Below are positions 6,714 through 15,189 of a stretch of 64,000 bases of DNA, in pieces. The position numbers and the translations under genes are program-made. The DNA lies in assembly GCA_013697245.1 (NCBI GenBank), contig JACCXH010000050.1, forward strand, positions 62,001 to 126,000. The letters run 5' to 3'. Under the pieces are notes generated by a model. The model had not been told where the DNA came from and ran no database searches. It saw only the letters and a list, made by a program, of their open reading frames with translations. Position 1 is the stretch's first letter. Each line of letters begins with the position of its first letter. The stretch is from Bacteroidota bacterium. GTDB lineage: Bacteria > Bacteroidota > Bacteroidia > B-17B0 > Aurantibacillaceae.

Positions 6714-8861
6714 TTACTTTATGAGTTTCATCTCATTCAATAAATATCCGGCACCGGCATATTTATCTACCATCCATAAAGTAAAGCGCACATCTAAAAC
6801 AATATTACGGCAAAAATCGCCGTTGTACATCACATCGCTCATGGTACCTTCCCAGTTACGATCGAAGTTAGTTCCAATTAATTCGCCATTCGCATTAATT
6901 ACTGGGCTGCCACTATTGCCGCCTGTTGTGTGATTGCTGCCGGTAAAAGCAATTCTTAATTTTCCGTTCTTGTCGGCATATTGACCAAAATCTTTTTTCT
7001 CATACAATTCCAGTAAACGCGGTTTTACATAAAAGTCTTCCAGCTTGGTTTTATTTTTTTCAACCATGCCGTCAATTGTTGTGTAATGCAAATAAGCTAC
7101 ACCATCTCTTGGCTGATAATCGGCAACCTTACCAAAAGAAACACGCAAAGTACTGTTGGCATCAGGGTAGAATTTTTTAGTCTTTACATTCTCCATCAAT
7201 CCTTTCATATATGTTTTTTGTAATTCATTTATCTGGCGTTCATAATAACCAACTTGCGGGATAACTGTTTTTTGATAATGCACCAAAATACTTGAGGCTA
7301 GTAAATACATTGGATCTCGTTCATATAAGGTGGCATTTTTTTCAAAATCGCTGAACATTAATTTTGCTTTTTCGTTATCTACAAAACTTGAATTGTTATA
7401 TAAAAAATCGGTTAAAGTATTCACGTCTCCCTTATGCACGTTTAGCAAAGAGTCAAGAAAACGTGGCATAAATTCTCTGTCGGTATTAGCAACATAGGTT
7501 TCAAGCATGGCCTTACATATTTTGCGATCAGTTTCTTTATTAAAATTTTTAAAAGGAAGTGCCGGTTTTACTTCTTTAAATACGGCATCAAATTTATTTT
7601 CTTTGCCCTGCTGTTTACGTTTTAATTCATAAAACACATTTGTAAATCCTGCAGAGAACTTAAATGCTTCAACACCCCATAAACACTCGGTAAAATAATC
7701 GTATTGCTTACTAAGCGGGGCATACTCGGCATAGGTTCTTTTAAATTCACTAAATAAATTTTTATAGGTTTCCGCTTTTTTAGGATCAGATGAAACCAAA
7801 GTTAAAAATTCTGATTCTTGTTTTTTCTTCACATTTATGGCATCCGATTTTTCAAGACCTGCCATTTCACCGCTCCATTTTTTATAATAATTAGCTACAC
7901 CTGCATATTTTGCTGTGTACATTAAACGAATAGTGTCGTTCTTTTTCATATCAGCATCCAGAATATTTAAACGTTTTTGCCGTAAACCAACACGCGTAGG
8001 ATCTTGTTGATTTATTAAAAGGTCAACCGCGTATGAGGTTAAATACTCTTGTGTTCTTCCCGGGAAACCATACACCATGGTAAAATCTCCTTTTTCTGTT
8101 CCTTTTAAAGAAATAGGAAAAGAATGAATTGGTTTGTAAGGAACATTCGATGAATTAAAATCTGCCGGTTTATTTTCTGCATTTGTATAGATCCTAAACA
8201 TGCTAAAGTCGGCATTGTGGCGCGGCCAAACCCAATTGTCGGTCTCGCCACCAAATTTACCAATGCTTTCAGGGGGTGTGCCAACCAAACGTATATCTCT
8301 GAAAGTTTCGGTTACAAATAAATAATACTCGTTACCATAATAAAAAGGGCGGATGAAAGCATCAAATTGCGCGTCTTTTTTATTTGCAAATTCGAGTTTC
8401 TTTATGTTTGATTGAATGGCTGAATCTTTTTGGATCTCAGAAAAAGTGGGTTTTATGTTTTCAAAAACCTTTGCTGTTACATCTTCAATGCGTTTAATAA
8501 AGGTTACCGTTAAACCCGGGCAAGGCAACTCTTCTTCAGCTTTCATGGCCCAGTAACCATTCTTTAAATAATCATTTTGAACTGTGCTTAATGCCGCAAT
8601 AGAAGCAAAGCCACAATGGTGATTGGTTAATATTAAGCCTTTGTTAGAAATCACCTCAGCCGTGCAACCACCGCCAAAAATTGCCACGGCATCTTTCATG
8701 CTGGCTTTATTAATACTATAAATTTGTTCTGCAGTTAATTTAAAGCCATTCTTTTTCATGTCTTTAAAATTAAGCGCTTCAATTAATTGCGGCATCCACA
8801 TGCCTTCATCTGCCTTTGCAAAAAAAGATACCAGTGTAAAAACAATAATTATTTTTTTCAT
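6714..8861 (-). CDS. S46 family dipeptidyl-peptidase, DPP11-like
   Basis: A 715-residue exported serine exopeptidase that removes dipeptides from peptide N-termini in the periplasm. The signal sequence covers about 1-17. The catalytic elements are the His motif LILTNHHCGF (H81/H82), the Asp region TDNWVWPRHNADFSMFRIY, and the Ser in GGNSGSPVIN (S650). In this family the residue 18 positions after the catalytic Ser sets P1 preference: Gly in DPP7 and Arg in DPP11. Here it is Arg668 (NFDRNWEG), so I infer preference for Asp/Glu at P1. Length equals that of known S46 enzymes (about 700-720). It ends the minus-strand series that begins with the MBOAT gene. Confidence 0.95.
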   Translation of the reverse strand: MKKIIIVFTLVSFFAKADEGMWMPQLIEALNFKDMKKNGFKLTAEQIYSINKASMKDAVAIFGGGCTAEVISNKGLILTNHHCGFASIAALSTVQNDYLKNGYWAMKAEEELPCPGLTVTFIKRIEDVTAKVFENIKPTFSEIQKDSAIQSNIKKLEFANKKDAQFDAFIRPFYYGNEYYLFVTETFRDIRLVGTPPESIGKFGGETDNWVWPRHNADFSMFRIYTNAENKPADFNSSNVPYKPIHSFPISLKGTEKGDFTMVYGFPGRTQEYLTSYAVDLLINQQDPTRVGLRQKRLNILDADMKKNDTIRLMYTAKYAGVANYYKKWSGEMAGLEKSDAINVKKKQESEFLTLVSSDPKKAETYKNLFSEFKRTYAEYAPLSKQYDYFTECLWGVEAFKFSAGFTNVFYELKRKQQGKENKFDAVFKEVKPALPFKNFNKETDRKICKAMLETYVANTDREFMPRFLDSLLNVHKGDVNTLTDFLYNNSSFVDNEKAKLMFSDFEKNATLYERDPMYLLASSILVHYQKTVIPQVGYYERQINELQKTYMKGLMENVKTKKFYPDANSTLRVSFGKVADYQPRDGVAYLHYTTIDGMVEKNKTKLEDFYVKPRLLELYEKKDFGQYADKNGKLRIAFTGSNHTTGGNSGSPVINANGELIGTNFDRNWEGTMSDVMYNGDFCRNIVLDVRFTLWMVDKYAGAGYLLNEMKLIK

Positions 8862-8902
8862 TTTATTTATATTTCTAATTCCTAAATCTAACTTCTGAGA
8901 TC

Positions 8903-10246
8903 TTATTTTATCATTCCTGCCATTTTCATAGCGTCTACCCTAATGGCGCTATCCAATGGTATTTGCAGATCAGTACTTTTTTGAGTCGACTTCTTTAACA
9001 AACCCGGTGTTTCCCGTATTTGTTTTGCATACACCTGTATCTGTTTATTTCTTTCGACACGTGGATAATATGTTTTTGGCGACGTATATAATTCATACGC
9101 ATCATCAATAAAGGTGTTACCAAAAATAGGTAAGTTACCATCTGAATATAAAAGCATGACCACATTATTACTCTCTATCTCTTGTTTAAGATCCAGTTGC
9201 CAAACCTCTACTTTTTCGCCAGGTCTTGGCGAAGGCACAACACGGTTGGCATAATACCAAAACTGGCCATTCGCGAAACAGGCCTGCCCCACCCCCATAT
9301 ATACCGGGCCATACCAGTAACTATCAGAGATGGTAAGCACACGTGTTGTATTTTTTAAACTATCATTTTCAAACTGAATGATAGGATAAGCTAGCTGCAT
9401 ATTTTGTTCAGGATTAGAATATAAATTCATACTGTTTAACACATCCGCATCGCGGCTGCGCGCTGTATCAACAACTTCTATCTTAGGCCAAAAAATAAAC
9501 GGCATATCACAATGATGTAAATTTTCGATGTGTTTAATAATTGTATCAACTGCTAAACACTCGCCATAATAACTCCAATGGTGACCAAATTTAGGAAACA
9601 AGGGATATGGAGAAGTTGGCTTTAATTTTTCGAAATAAGCATAGAGATCAAGATAATTTAAAGCCAGCTCTTTACTATTTGCTGCGAACATGCTATGATT
9701 GGTGTTTTTTACCGGGTGTATGTATTTATCTTCAATATATTCTTTACAAGACGCGCCTTTGCCGGGGGCATACACTAATAACAGATCGATGCCTTTTTTC
9801 TTTAAGGTATCCTGAACTACTTTTGCTTTTTGTAATAGTGTTCTTATTTTTTGTTCCGGCATAAGATCATCTCCAAAAGCCGAGAAAATATAACTCTCGC
9901 TAAATACATAATCCTTTTTCCCGATAACAAAACCATTTACGCGAATTTGATTAAAGGCCTGGTAGTAAAATTGATTATTTAAACGCACCATTTTTTCTTT
10001 GTAAGCCCAGTGATCATTATTATAATCCTCAACAGCTGCCTGGTAAGAGCCATCAAACCAAGCACTCATTGAGAACTTTGGTTTTTCATCATTTATAACC
10101 AAACCAATTAAATTAGGTTTGTTATACGTTATATCTTCTTTGCCATCGCGCGACTGGTATTTAATGAAAGTATAGACCATTGGCCAGGCAATAGCTAAAA
10201 ATATAACTATATGATGAAATGAATATGTTTTTTGTTTAACTGCCAT
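8903..10246 (-). CDS. AlgJ/AlgX-like polysaccharide O-acetylation protein
   Basis: A 447-residue protein with an N-terminal membrane anchor (about 11-30) and an SGNH-hydrolase-like periplasmic domain of the AlgX/AlgJ type. Candidate catalytic elements are GHHWSYYG (221-228), matching the conserved His-x-Trp block, and ISDSYW (306-311), matching the Ser block. In alginate-type systems such a protein transfers acetyl groups received via an MBOAT partner onto the exported polysaccharide. The start codon overlaps the MBOAT stop codon by one base (TAATG), which indicates strict coupling and supports a two-component acetylation module. The acceptor polymer is unknown. Confidence 0.88.
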   Translation of the reverse strand: MAVKQKTYSFHHIVIFLAIAWPMVYTFIKYQSRDGKEDITYNKPNLIGLVINDEKPKFSMSAWFDGSYQAAVEDYNNDHWAYKEKMVRLNNQFYYQAFNQIRVNGFVIGKKDYVFSESYIFSAFGDDLMPEQKIRTLLQKAKVVQDTLKKKGIDLLLVYAPGKGASCKEYIEDKYIHPVKNTNHSMFAANSKELALNYLDLYAYFEKLKPTSPYPLFPKFGHHWSYYGECLAVDTIIKHIENLHHCDMPFIFWPKIEVVDTARSRDADVLNSMNLYSNPEQNMQLAYPIIQFENDSLKNTTRVLTISDSYWYGPVYMGVGQACFANGQFWYYANRVVPSPRPGEKVEVWQLDLKQEIESNNVVMLLYSDGNLPIFGNTFIDDAYELYTSPKTYYPRVERNKQIQVYAKQIRETPGLLKKSTQKSTDLQIPLDSAIRVDAMKMAGMIK

Positions 10247-11658
10247 TAAAACCTGAAATAAATAAAAGGATTAAAATCAAGTGCCGATACATAACTTAAT
10301 GAAACATAAAATAAAGCAATGCTAGTAACAACCGCTAACCATTTACCTGAATCTGAGAAATTCTCGCCATACACAGTTTCCTGTATTTGTGTTGTTTTTT
10401 TAGTAATGGCAAAAAACGAGAACAGTAATGCTATAACCGCCATGAAAATAAAATCGTTATTCATTGCAAATTTACCATCAACGAAATTAAACGAGAACAT
10501 TTGTTTAATAACGTTTAATCCATACTGCAGATCCTCGTTCCTAAAAAGAACCCAACCTGTTACAACAATTATAAATGTAATTGGCACCGCAATAAATTTC
10601 CCAATTTTTTCAAATACTTTTCCTAAGAATAAACGTTCAAGCACCAAGAAAAAACCATGGTATGCTCCCCACAATACAAAATTCCAACTGGCGCCATGCC
10701 AAAGACCTGAAAGTAAAAAAACAATTATTAAGTTGCGGTATAATTTAGAGTTGGGTCCTTTGTTTCCTCCTAATGGAATGTATAAATAGTTCTTCATCCA
10801 GGTTCCTAAGGTAATATGCCAGCGACGCCAAAACTCTGTAATGCTTGCAGAGGTGTAAGGGTTATTAAAGTTCTCAGGAAACCTAAAGCCCATCATTTTT
10901 CCTAAACCAATAGCCATATCACTATATCCACTAAAGTCAAAATAGATCTGGAATGTGTAAGCAAGCGCCCCTACCCATGCAGCGGCAGTATCAAGTTGCT
11001 CTGCGGGTAATTTAAAAACGGCGTCGGCCTGCATACCAATTGTATTGGCTATGATCGTTTTTTTTGCAAGACCTAAACAAAAAATCAAAAAGCCGCTTAG
11101 TTTTACATTTGGCGTATAATTTTTTTCGCGATTGGTTATTTGGTCCGCAATATCATGGTAACGTACAATAGGCCCTGCAATTAATTTTGGGAACAATAAA
11201 ATGTAGGTCTGATAATGCCAAAAATTCTTTAGCGGTTTATGAATTCCCCTGTAAACATCAATTACATAAGTTAAACTTTCGAAGGTATAGAACGAGATAC
11301 CAATTGGCAACACTACTTTGATCCACGAGATCTCTGTTCCTAAAAGAGCGTTAACATTCTCAATAAAAAAATTGCAGTATTTAAAATAAAAAAGTAAACC
11401 AATATTTAGACATAAAGAAATTACCAGAAATTTTGTTTTTGCCTTTTGTGTTTTTTGGTTGTGCATGGCATTTACCAAAAAATAATCCAAAAATGTGGTA
11501 CCAAGAATAATGAAAATAAATTTTGGTCCGCCCCAGCTATAAAAATAAATACTGGCAATTAAAATTACCGCATTTTTGAATTTATGCGGCGCTAAATGAT
11601 AGAGCAATAAAAATATTGGGAGAAAATAAACTAAATAAGTTATGCTGCTAAAAACCAT
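10246..11658 (-). CDS. MBOAT family O-acyltransferase, AlgI-like
   Basis: A 470-residue multi-pass inner-membrane protein of the AlgI/DltB branch of MBOAT enzymes. The conserved EFWRRWHITLGTWMKNYLY block (275-293, H281) and the active-site His in GLWHGASWNF (H321) are intact. It is expected to move an acyl, usually acetyl, group across the membrane for use by the co-translated AlgJ-like protein. Length and order match AlgI (about 480-520 residues). The upstream region contains the inverted-repeat element at 11673-11832, so the promoter may lie inside or beyond it. Confidence 0.94.
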   Translation of the reverse strand: MVFSSITYLVYFLPIFLLLYHLAPHKFKNAVILIASIYFYSWGGPKFIFIILGTTFLDYFLVNAMHNQKTQKAKTKFLVISLCLNIGLLFYFKYCNFFIENVNALLGTEISWIKVVLPIGISFYTFESLTYVIDVYRGIHKPLKNFWHYQTYILLFPKLIAGPIVRYHDIADQITNREKNYTPNVKLSGFLIFCLGLAKKTIIANTIGMQADAVFKLPAEQLDTAAAWVGALAYTFQIYFDFSGYSDMAIGLGKMMGFRFPENFNNPYTSASITEFWRRWHITLGTWMKNYLYIPLGGNKGPNSKLYRNLIIVFLLSGLWHGASWNFVLWGAYHGFFLVLERLFLGKVFEKIGKFIAVPITFIIVVTGWVLFRNEDLQYGLNVIKQMFSFNFVDGKFAMNNDFIFMAVIALLFSFFAITKKTTQIQETVYGENFSDSGKWLAVVTSIALFYVSLSYVSALDFNPFIYFRF

Positions 11659-11672
11659 CGTAATAAGGCATA

Positions 11673-11832
11673 GAGCCAGTTTAAATTTTATCTAATTATT
11701 TTATTATGTATCTTTTTGGCTGCAATATCGTTAAATTTTTCGCCGAAGTAAGCTACTTCGACTGCAAAATTTGCCTCATTTCGCTCAAAAATATAGAATA
11801 ACAATTCTAAAACATAAAACTTAAACAGGCTC
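11673..11832. repeat. 160-bp inverted-repeat element upstream of the MBOAT operon
   Basis: The segment is bounded by 18-bp inverted repeats with two mismatches: 11673-11690 (GAGCCAGTTTAAATTTTA) and the complement of 11815-11832 (GAGCCTGTTTAAGTTTTA). Inside are two further dyads: CGAAGTA/TACTTCG (11744-11750 with 11754-11760) and TAGAAT/ATTCTA (around 11794-11809). A minus-strand frame of 61 codons without ATG runs through it (11873 to 11688). The structure resembles a MITE-like element. The rest of the gap to 11911 holds a short hairpin GGTGC/GCACC (11877-11891). Confidence 0.55.
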
Positions 11833-11911
11833 TTGCAAAAATAAGATTTTTTGTGGATGCCGCAAGACGAATTTTAGGTGCTTTTCGCACCCTTTTAGGG
11901 GGATTTTTGCT

Positions 11912-12850
11912 CTAATTTTTTATAAGTTTTGAATAAGAAGCTCCATGATCAGTTTCGGCCTTTAAATAATAAATGCCACCAGAAAGATGCGAGATATCAA
12001 GGCGAAAATTTCCCGCTTCGCTAAAATCTTTCTCATAAACCAATGCGCTAGTGGCAGAATATATTTTTAAGCTAAGCGGTTCGTTTAATTCAACATTAAA
12101 GATACCGTTTGTTGGGTTGGGGTACAGTTTTAAAATAGAATTTGTAATTGAGTTTTCGTTTACACCCACTCCGGAAGGCACATAGGCGCAGATACTTGAA
12201 GTAGGATTGTATAAAGGGAAATTATCATCGCTGTAACAACCAAAATTTCCGTAAGAAGGGCCATCGGTAACACAATTATTATAAATCGAATGAAACAAAA
12301 AACCTGAAAGAGATGAAATTTTTTCTATTACATTCACAGTATAGGTTCCGGCTGAATATTGCACAGGTACTGAAATTTTAACCCTTTTAAGATTGATACT
12401 ATTGATCACTACATGACCAGTATCTATTACTGTAACTGCTTTGCGAACCGGGTTATTTGCACAGAGGTTAAAAGGATAACGAATTTGCAACCATTTATCG
12501 CCAATATTTGCATTAAAATTTGTGATCGTATCAAATGCAAGGCTGCCCGAGTTATAAATATATGTTACACCGTTACTTTCATAAGTTTGAACATTTATGA
12601 AGTTATTTATAGTTGTTGTAGGACAGGTTGCACACATGGTTTGCCCATAATACGTTCCCACCATATTTTGGCAGGTAATACTATTTAGCGTAACTGTATT
12701 TGTTACAACAAGCTTTAAATGACCATCGTAATAAGGGAACATATTTGCATAAACCCTATAATGCCATGTTGCACCGGGCGGACACCACATTTGTGCCTTA
12801 GCCTGAGAACAAAAAATTAATATAGAAATGAATAGTAATAATTTTTTCAT
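11912..12850 (-). CDS. Secreted protein with T9SS type A sorting domain
   Basis: A 312-residue exported protein. A signal peptide (1-19, ending SQAKA) precedes a Cys-containing beta-rich body with no family I recognise. The C-terminus carries a type A sorting domain: ILKLYPNPTNGIFNVEL, then LKIYSATSALVYEKDF and LSGGIYYLKAETDHGASYSK. It would be exported by the type IX system and anchored or released at the cell surface. The first mature residues (MWCPPGATWHYRVYANMF) resemble a recurring N-terminal motif of surface proteins in this phylum. It lies downstream of the ferredoxin gene on the same strand. Confidence 0.9.
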   Translation of the reverse strand: MKKLLLFISILIFCSQAKAQMWCPPGATWHYRVYANMFPYYDGHLKLVVTNTVTLNSITCQNMVGTYYGQTMCATCPTTTINNFINVQTYESNGVTYIYNSGSLAFDTITNFNANIGDKWLQIRYPFNLCANNPVRKAVTVIDTGHVVINSINLKRVKISVPVQYSAGTYTVNVIEKISSLSGFLFHSIYNNCVTDGPSYGNFGCYSDDNFPLYNPTSSICAYVPSGVGVNENSITNSILKLYPNPTNGIFNVELNEPLSLKIYSATSALVYEKDFSEAGNFRLDISHLSGGIYYLKAETDHGASYSKLIKN

Positions 12851-12907
12851 CTGTAAATTATTATACTACAATTTACAACAAAAAAATGAAATAAAAAAGA
12901 TCAGTAA

Positions 12908-13258
12908 TTATAAATGTAAAGACGCCTTTTTTTCTAAAAGATGTTCTTCTGTTTCTACATTATCTTCGTCGGGAACGCAGCAATCAACCGGGCAAACGGC
13001 CGCGCATTGCGGTTCGTCATGAAATCCTTTACATTCGGTACACTTATCGCTTACTATAAAATAAACATCCATATTTTTTGGCACCTGCGGCGAATCTGCA
13101 TCTACAGTTTCTCCGCTGTTTCTACCCTTGTAATCTCCTTTAACGCCGGTACCATCGGCAAAGCGCCATTCTGCTCCACCCTCATATATTGCATTATTAG
13201 GGCATTCAGGTTCACAGGCACCACAATTAATACATTCGTCTGTTATTTTAATTGCCAT
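12908..13258 (-). CDS. 4Fe-4S dicluster ferredoxin
   Basis: A 116-residue soluble electron carrier with two [4Fe-4S] clusters. The first motif is C9-x2-C12-x2-C15-x3-C19-P. The second is C73-x2-C76-x8-C85-x3-C89-P, with further C93/C94. The eight-residue gap in the second motif is typical of the Alvin-type ferredoxins. About 50 residues separate the motifs, more than in minimal ferredoxins. It diverges from the LuxC-like acyl-CoA reductase gene across a 55-bp gap. This suggests shared regulation, and possibly provision of electrons for that pathway, though the latter is inference. Confidence 0.93.
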   Translation of the reverse strand: MAIKITDECINCGACEPECPNNAIYEGGAEWRFADGTGVKGDYKGRNSGETVDADSPQVPKNMDVYFIVSDKCTECKGFHDEPQCAAVCPVDCCVPDEDNVETEEHLLEKKASLHL

Positions 13259-13313
13259 TTTTTTACTTAGTTTTGTTTTTTTTAAATAGAGTACAAATAT
13301 ACAACCTAAAAAG

Positions 13314-14336
13314 ATGACTTTAAAACAAAGAATAGATGGATTTGTGCAGGTAGGTTTGTTTATAAACAGGCACTTTAACGAACAAAGAAGCTCTGAAACT
13401 CAACTGCACCAAGGCTTAGACAAACTTATTGAAATGGCCCACATTTACAATAACTGGTTCATTCCGGAGTTTGTTAAAGAATCTTTAATTAACGTTAGTA
13501 GCCTTTTAAAGGAAGAAGCATTAATACAATTCTCAACTCCCATTAAAGAAAAAAACCCTAAAACCATTGCTGTTATTTGCGCCGGCAATATACCCATGGT
13601 TTGTTTTCACGATATTTTATGTGTGCTTTTAAGTGGGAATATTGCTCTCATAAAACTCTCAAGTGATGATAATCTTTTAATGCCTTTCTTTTTAAAACTG
13701 TTAACGCATTACGAGCCCAAATTTGAAAGCCGGATCTTATTTGCGGAGGGTAAATTAGGCGCTTTTGACGCTGTTATAGCCACAGGCAGCAATAATACCG
13801 CAGGGCATTTTAAATTTTATTTTGGTAAATACCCGCACATTATCCGCAAAAGCCGAAGCTCGGTTGCTGTTTTAACCGGTAAAGAAAGTACACAAGATCT
13901 TAAAGCCCTTGGTAAGGATATTTTCCTTTATTTTGGTTTGGGTTGCAGGAATGTGAGCAAAGTTTTAGTGCCAAAAGGTTATTCGTTTAATACTTTTTTT
14001 GAATCTATTGTAGATTTTGGTTTTGTGGTGAACAATAAAAAGTACGGTAATAATTATGATTACCACCGTGCTATTTATTTACTCGAATCGATGGATTTTT
14101 TAGACAATAATTTTATAATGGTCAAAGAGAACTCCGATCTGCACTCGCCTGTTGGGGTTTTATATTACCAGTTTTACGAGAATGAAACCGAGCTAAGCAC
14201 CTATCTAAATTCTATCAAAGACGACCTTCAGTGCATTGTAAGCGAAAAAAACATCCCTTTTGGTTATTCACAACAGCCTGTTATTACTGATTTTGCCGAT
14301 AATGTAAATACATTGGAATTTTTAGTAAATTTATAG
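13314..14336 (+). CDS. Acyl-CoA reductase, LuxC-like
   Basis: A 340-residue protein of the aldehyde-dehydrogenase fold, resembling the LuxC fatty acyl-CoA/acyl-protein reductases that make fatty aldehydes with NADPH. It is shorter than LuxC (about 480). Features seen are a Rossmann-like segment VICAGNIPMV (88-97), GNIALIKLSSDDNLLMPFF (108-126), and the probable nucleophile C211 in YFGLGCRNVSKVLVP. It diverges from the ferredoxin gene. A T9SS type B cargo gene follows after 7 bp, and the ABC ATPase after that, so all three are probably in one transcript. The physiological substrate is not known. Confidence 0.85.
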   Translation: MTLKQRIDGFVQVGLFINRHFNEQRSSETQLHQGLDKLIEMAHIYNNWFIPEFVKESLINVSSLLKEEALIQFSTPIKEKNPKTIAVICAGNIPMVCFHDILCVLLSGNIALIKLSSDDNLLMPFFLKLLTHYEPKFESRILFAEGKLGAFDAVIATGSNNTAGHFKFYFGKYPHIIRKSRSSVAVLTGKESTQDLKALGKDIFLYFGLGCRNVSKVLVPKGYSFNTFFESIVDFGFVVNNKKYGNNYDYHRAIYLLESMDFLDNNFIMVKENSDLHSPVGVLYYQFYENETELSTYLNSIKDDLQCIVSEKNIPFGYSQQPVITDFADNVNTLEFLVNL

Positions 14337-14343
14337 GTGTATT

Positions 14344-15186
14344 ATGAATAGGTTTTTACAAACATTCTTTTTATTATTTATTTGTATTGGCGCTTTTGCC
14401 CAAGTGCCTACTGCTACTATTGTAAGCCCTTCTGCCACGCTGTGTTCGGGCACTTCGCTAACCTTTACCACACAAACTACAAATGCACCAACCGCTTATA
14501 GCTGGTCGGTTTCGCCTTCGCGTTCAGTAAATGTATTACCGGATTACAGCAGCCCATCCATTACCTTTACCTTTACCAGCGGCGGATCTTATGTTATTAG
14601 TTTATTGGTTTCTAACGCTACAGGCACTTCTATTACAACCAGCACGGTTTTTGTTACAAAATCTGCTACTGCAGCCTTTAACGCAAGCCTTACTACTACT
14701 GGCTTTCCAAACCAATTAATTTTAACTAATTATTCCACAAACAGTATTTCTAATCAATGGTTGTTTAACGATGACCCTTCAGTAAATACAACTTCTTTAA
14801 ATGCCGTAAAAAATTACAGCATAAGCGGTAGTTATTCGGTTACTCTTATTTCATATGGTAATTCGGGATGTAACGATACAGATAGTTACGCTGTAAGGAT
14901 AGCTGATTCATCCGGCATTACTTTACCAACTGTTTTCTCGCCAAACGGCGATGATATTAACGAGATCTTTAAGCCGATTGCAAAAGGGATCTCATCTATG
15001 AATGTATGGATCTATAACCGTTACGGCACTATTATTATTAAATGGGACAGGGTTAATAGTTTTTGGGATGGACACACTACCAGCGGTGAAAGATGTGAGG
15101 CCGGCGTTTATTTTGTAATTGTAGAAGCAACAGGCTTTGATGGCAAAGCCTACAAATTAAAACATAGTTTAACCTTAGTCAGATAA
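14344..15186 (+). CDS. PKD-like surface protein with T9SS type B sorting domain
   Basis: A 280-residue exported protein. The signal peptide (about 1-19, ending GAFAQ) is followed by PKD/Ig-like beta-sandwich sequence (SPSATLCSGTSLTFTT; FTFTSGGSYVISLLV). The C-terminal gliding-motility-associated type B domain is clear: PTVFSPNGDDINEIFKPI, VWIYNRYGTIIIKW, FWDGHT, and CEAGVYFVIVEATGFDG. Its stop codon (15184-15186) is directly followed, in the same reading frame, by the ABC ATPase reading frame. Confidence 0.92.
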   Translation: MNRFLQTFFLLFICIGAFAQVPTATIVSPSATLCSGTSLTFTTQTTNAPTAYSWSVSPSRSVNVLPDYSSPSITFTFTSGGSYVISLLVSNATGTSITTSTVFVTKSATAAFNASLTTTGFPNQLILTNYSTNSISNQWLFNDDPSVNTTSLNAVKNYSISGSYSVTLISYGNSGCNDTDSYAVRIADSSGITLPTVFSPNGDDINEIFKPIAKGISSMNVWIYNRYGTIIIKWDRVNSFWDGHTTSGERCEAGVYFVIVEATGFDGKAYKLKHSLTLVR

Positions 15187-15189
15187 ACT

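Noticed and set aside
11688-11873. A 61-codon minus-strand frame upstream of the MBOAT gene as a gene
   Set aside because: It has no ATG or other good start and lies mostly within the inverted-repeat element; noted as part of that finding instead.
12941-13270. Plus-strand open frame of 109 codons over the ferredoxin gene
   Set aside because: The minus strand carries both Cys motifs of the ferredoxin; the plus-strand frame is a mirror of it.
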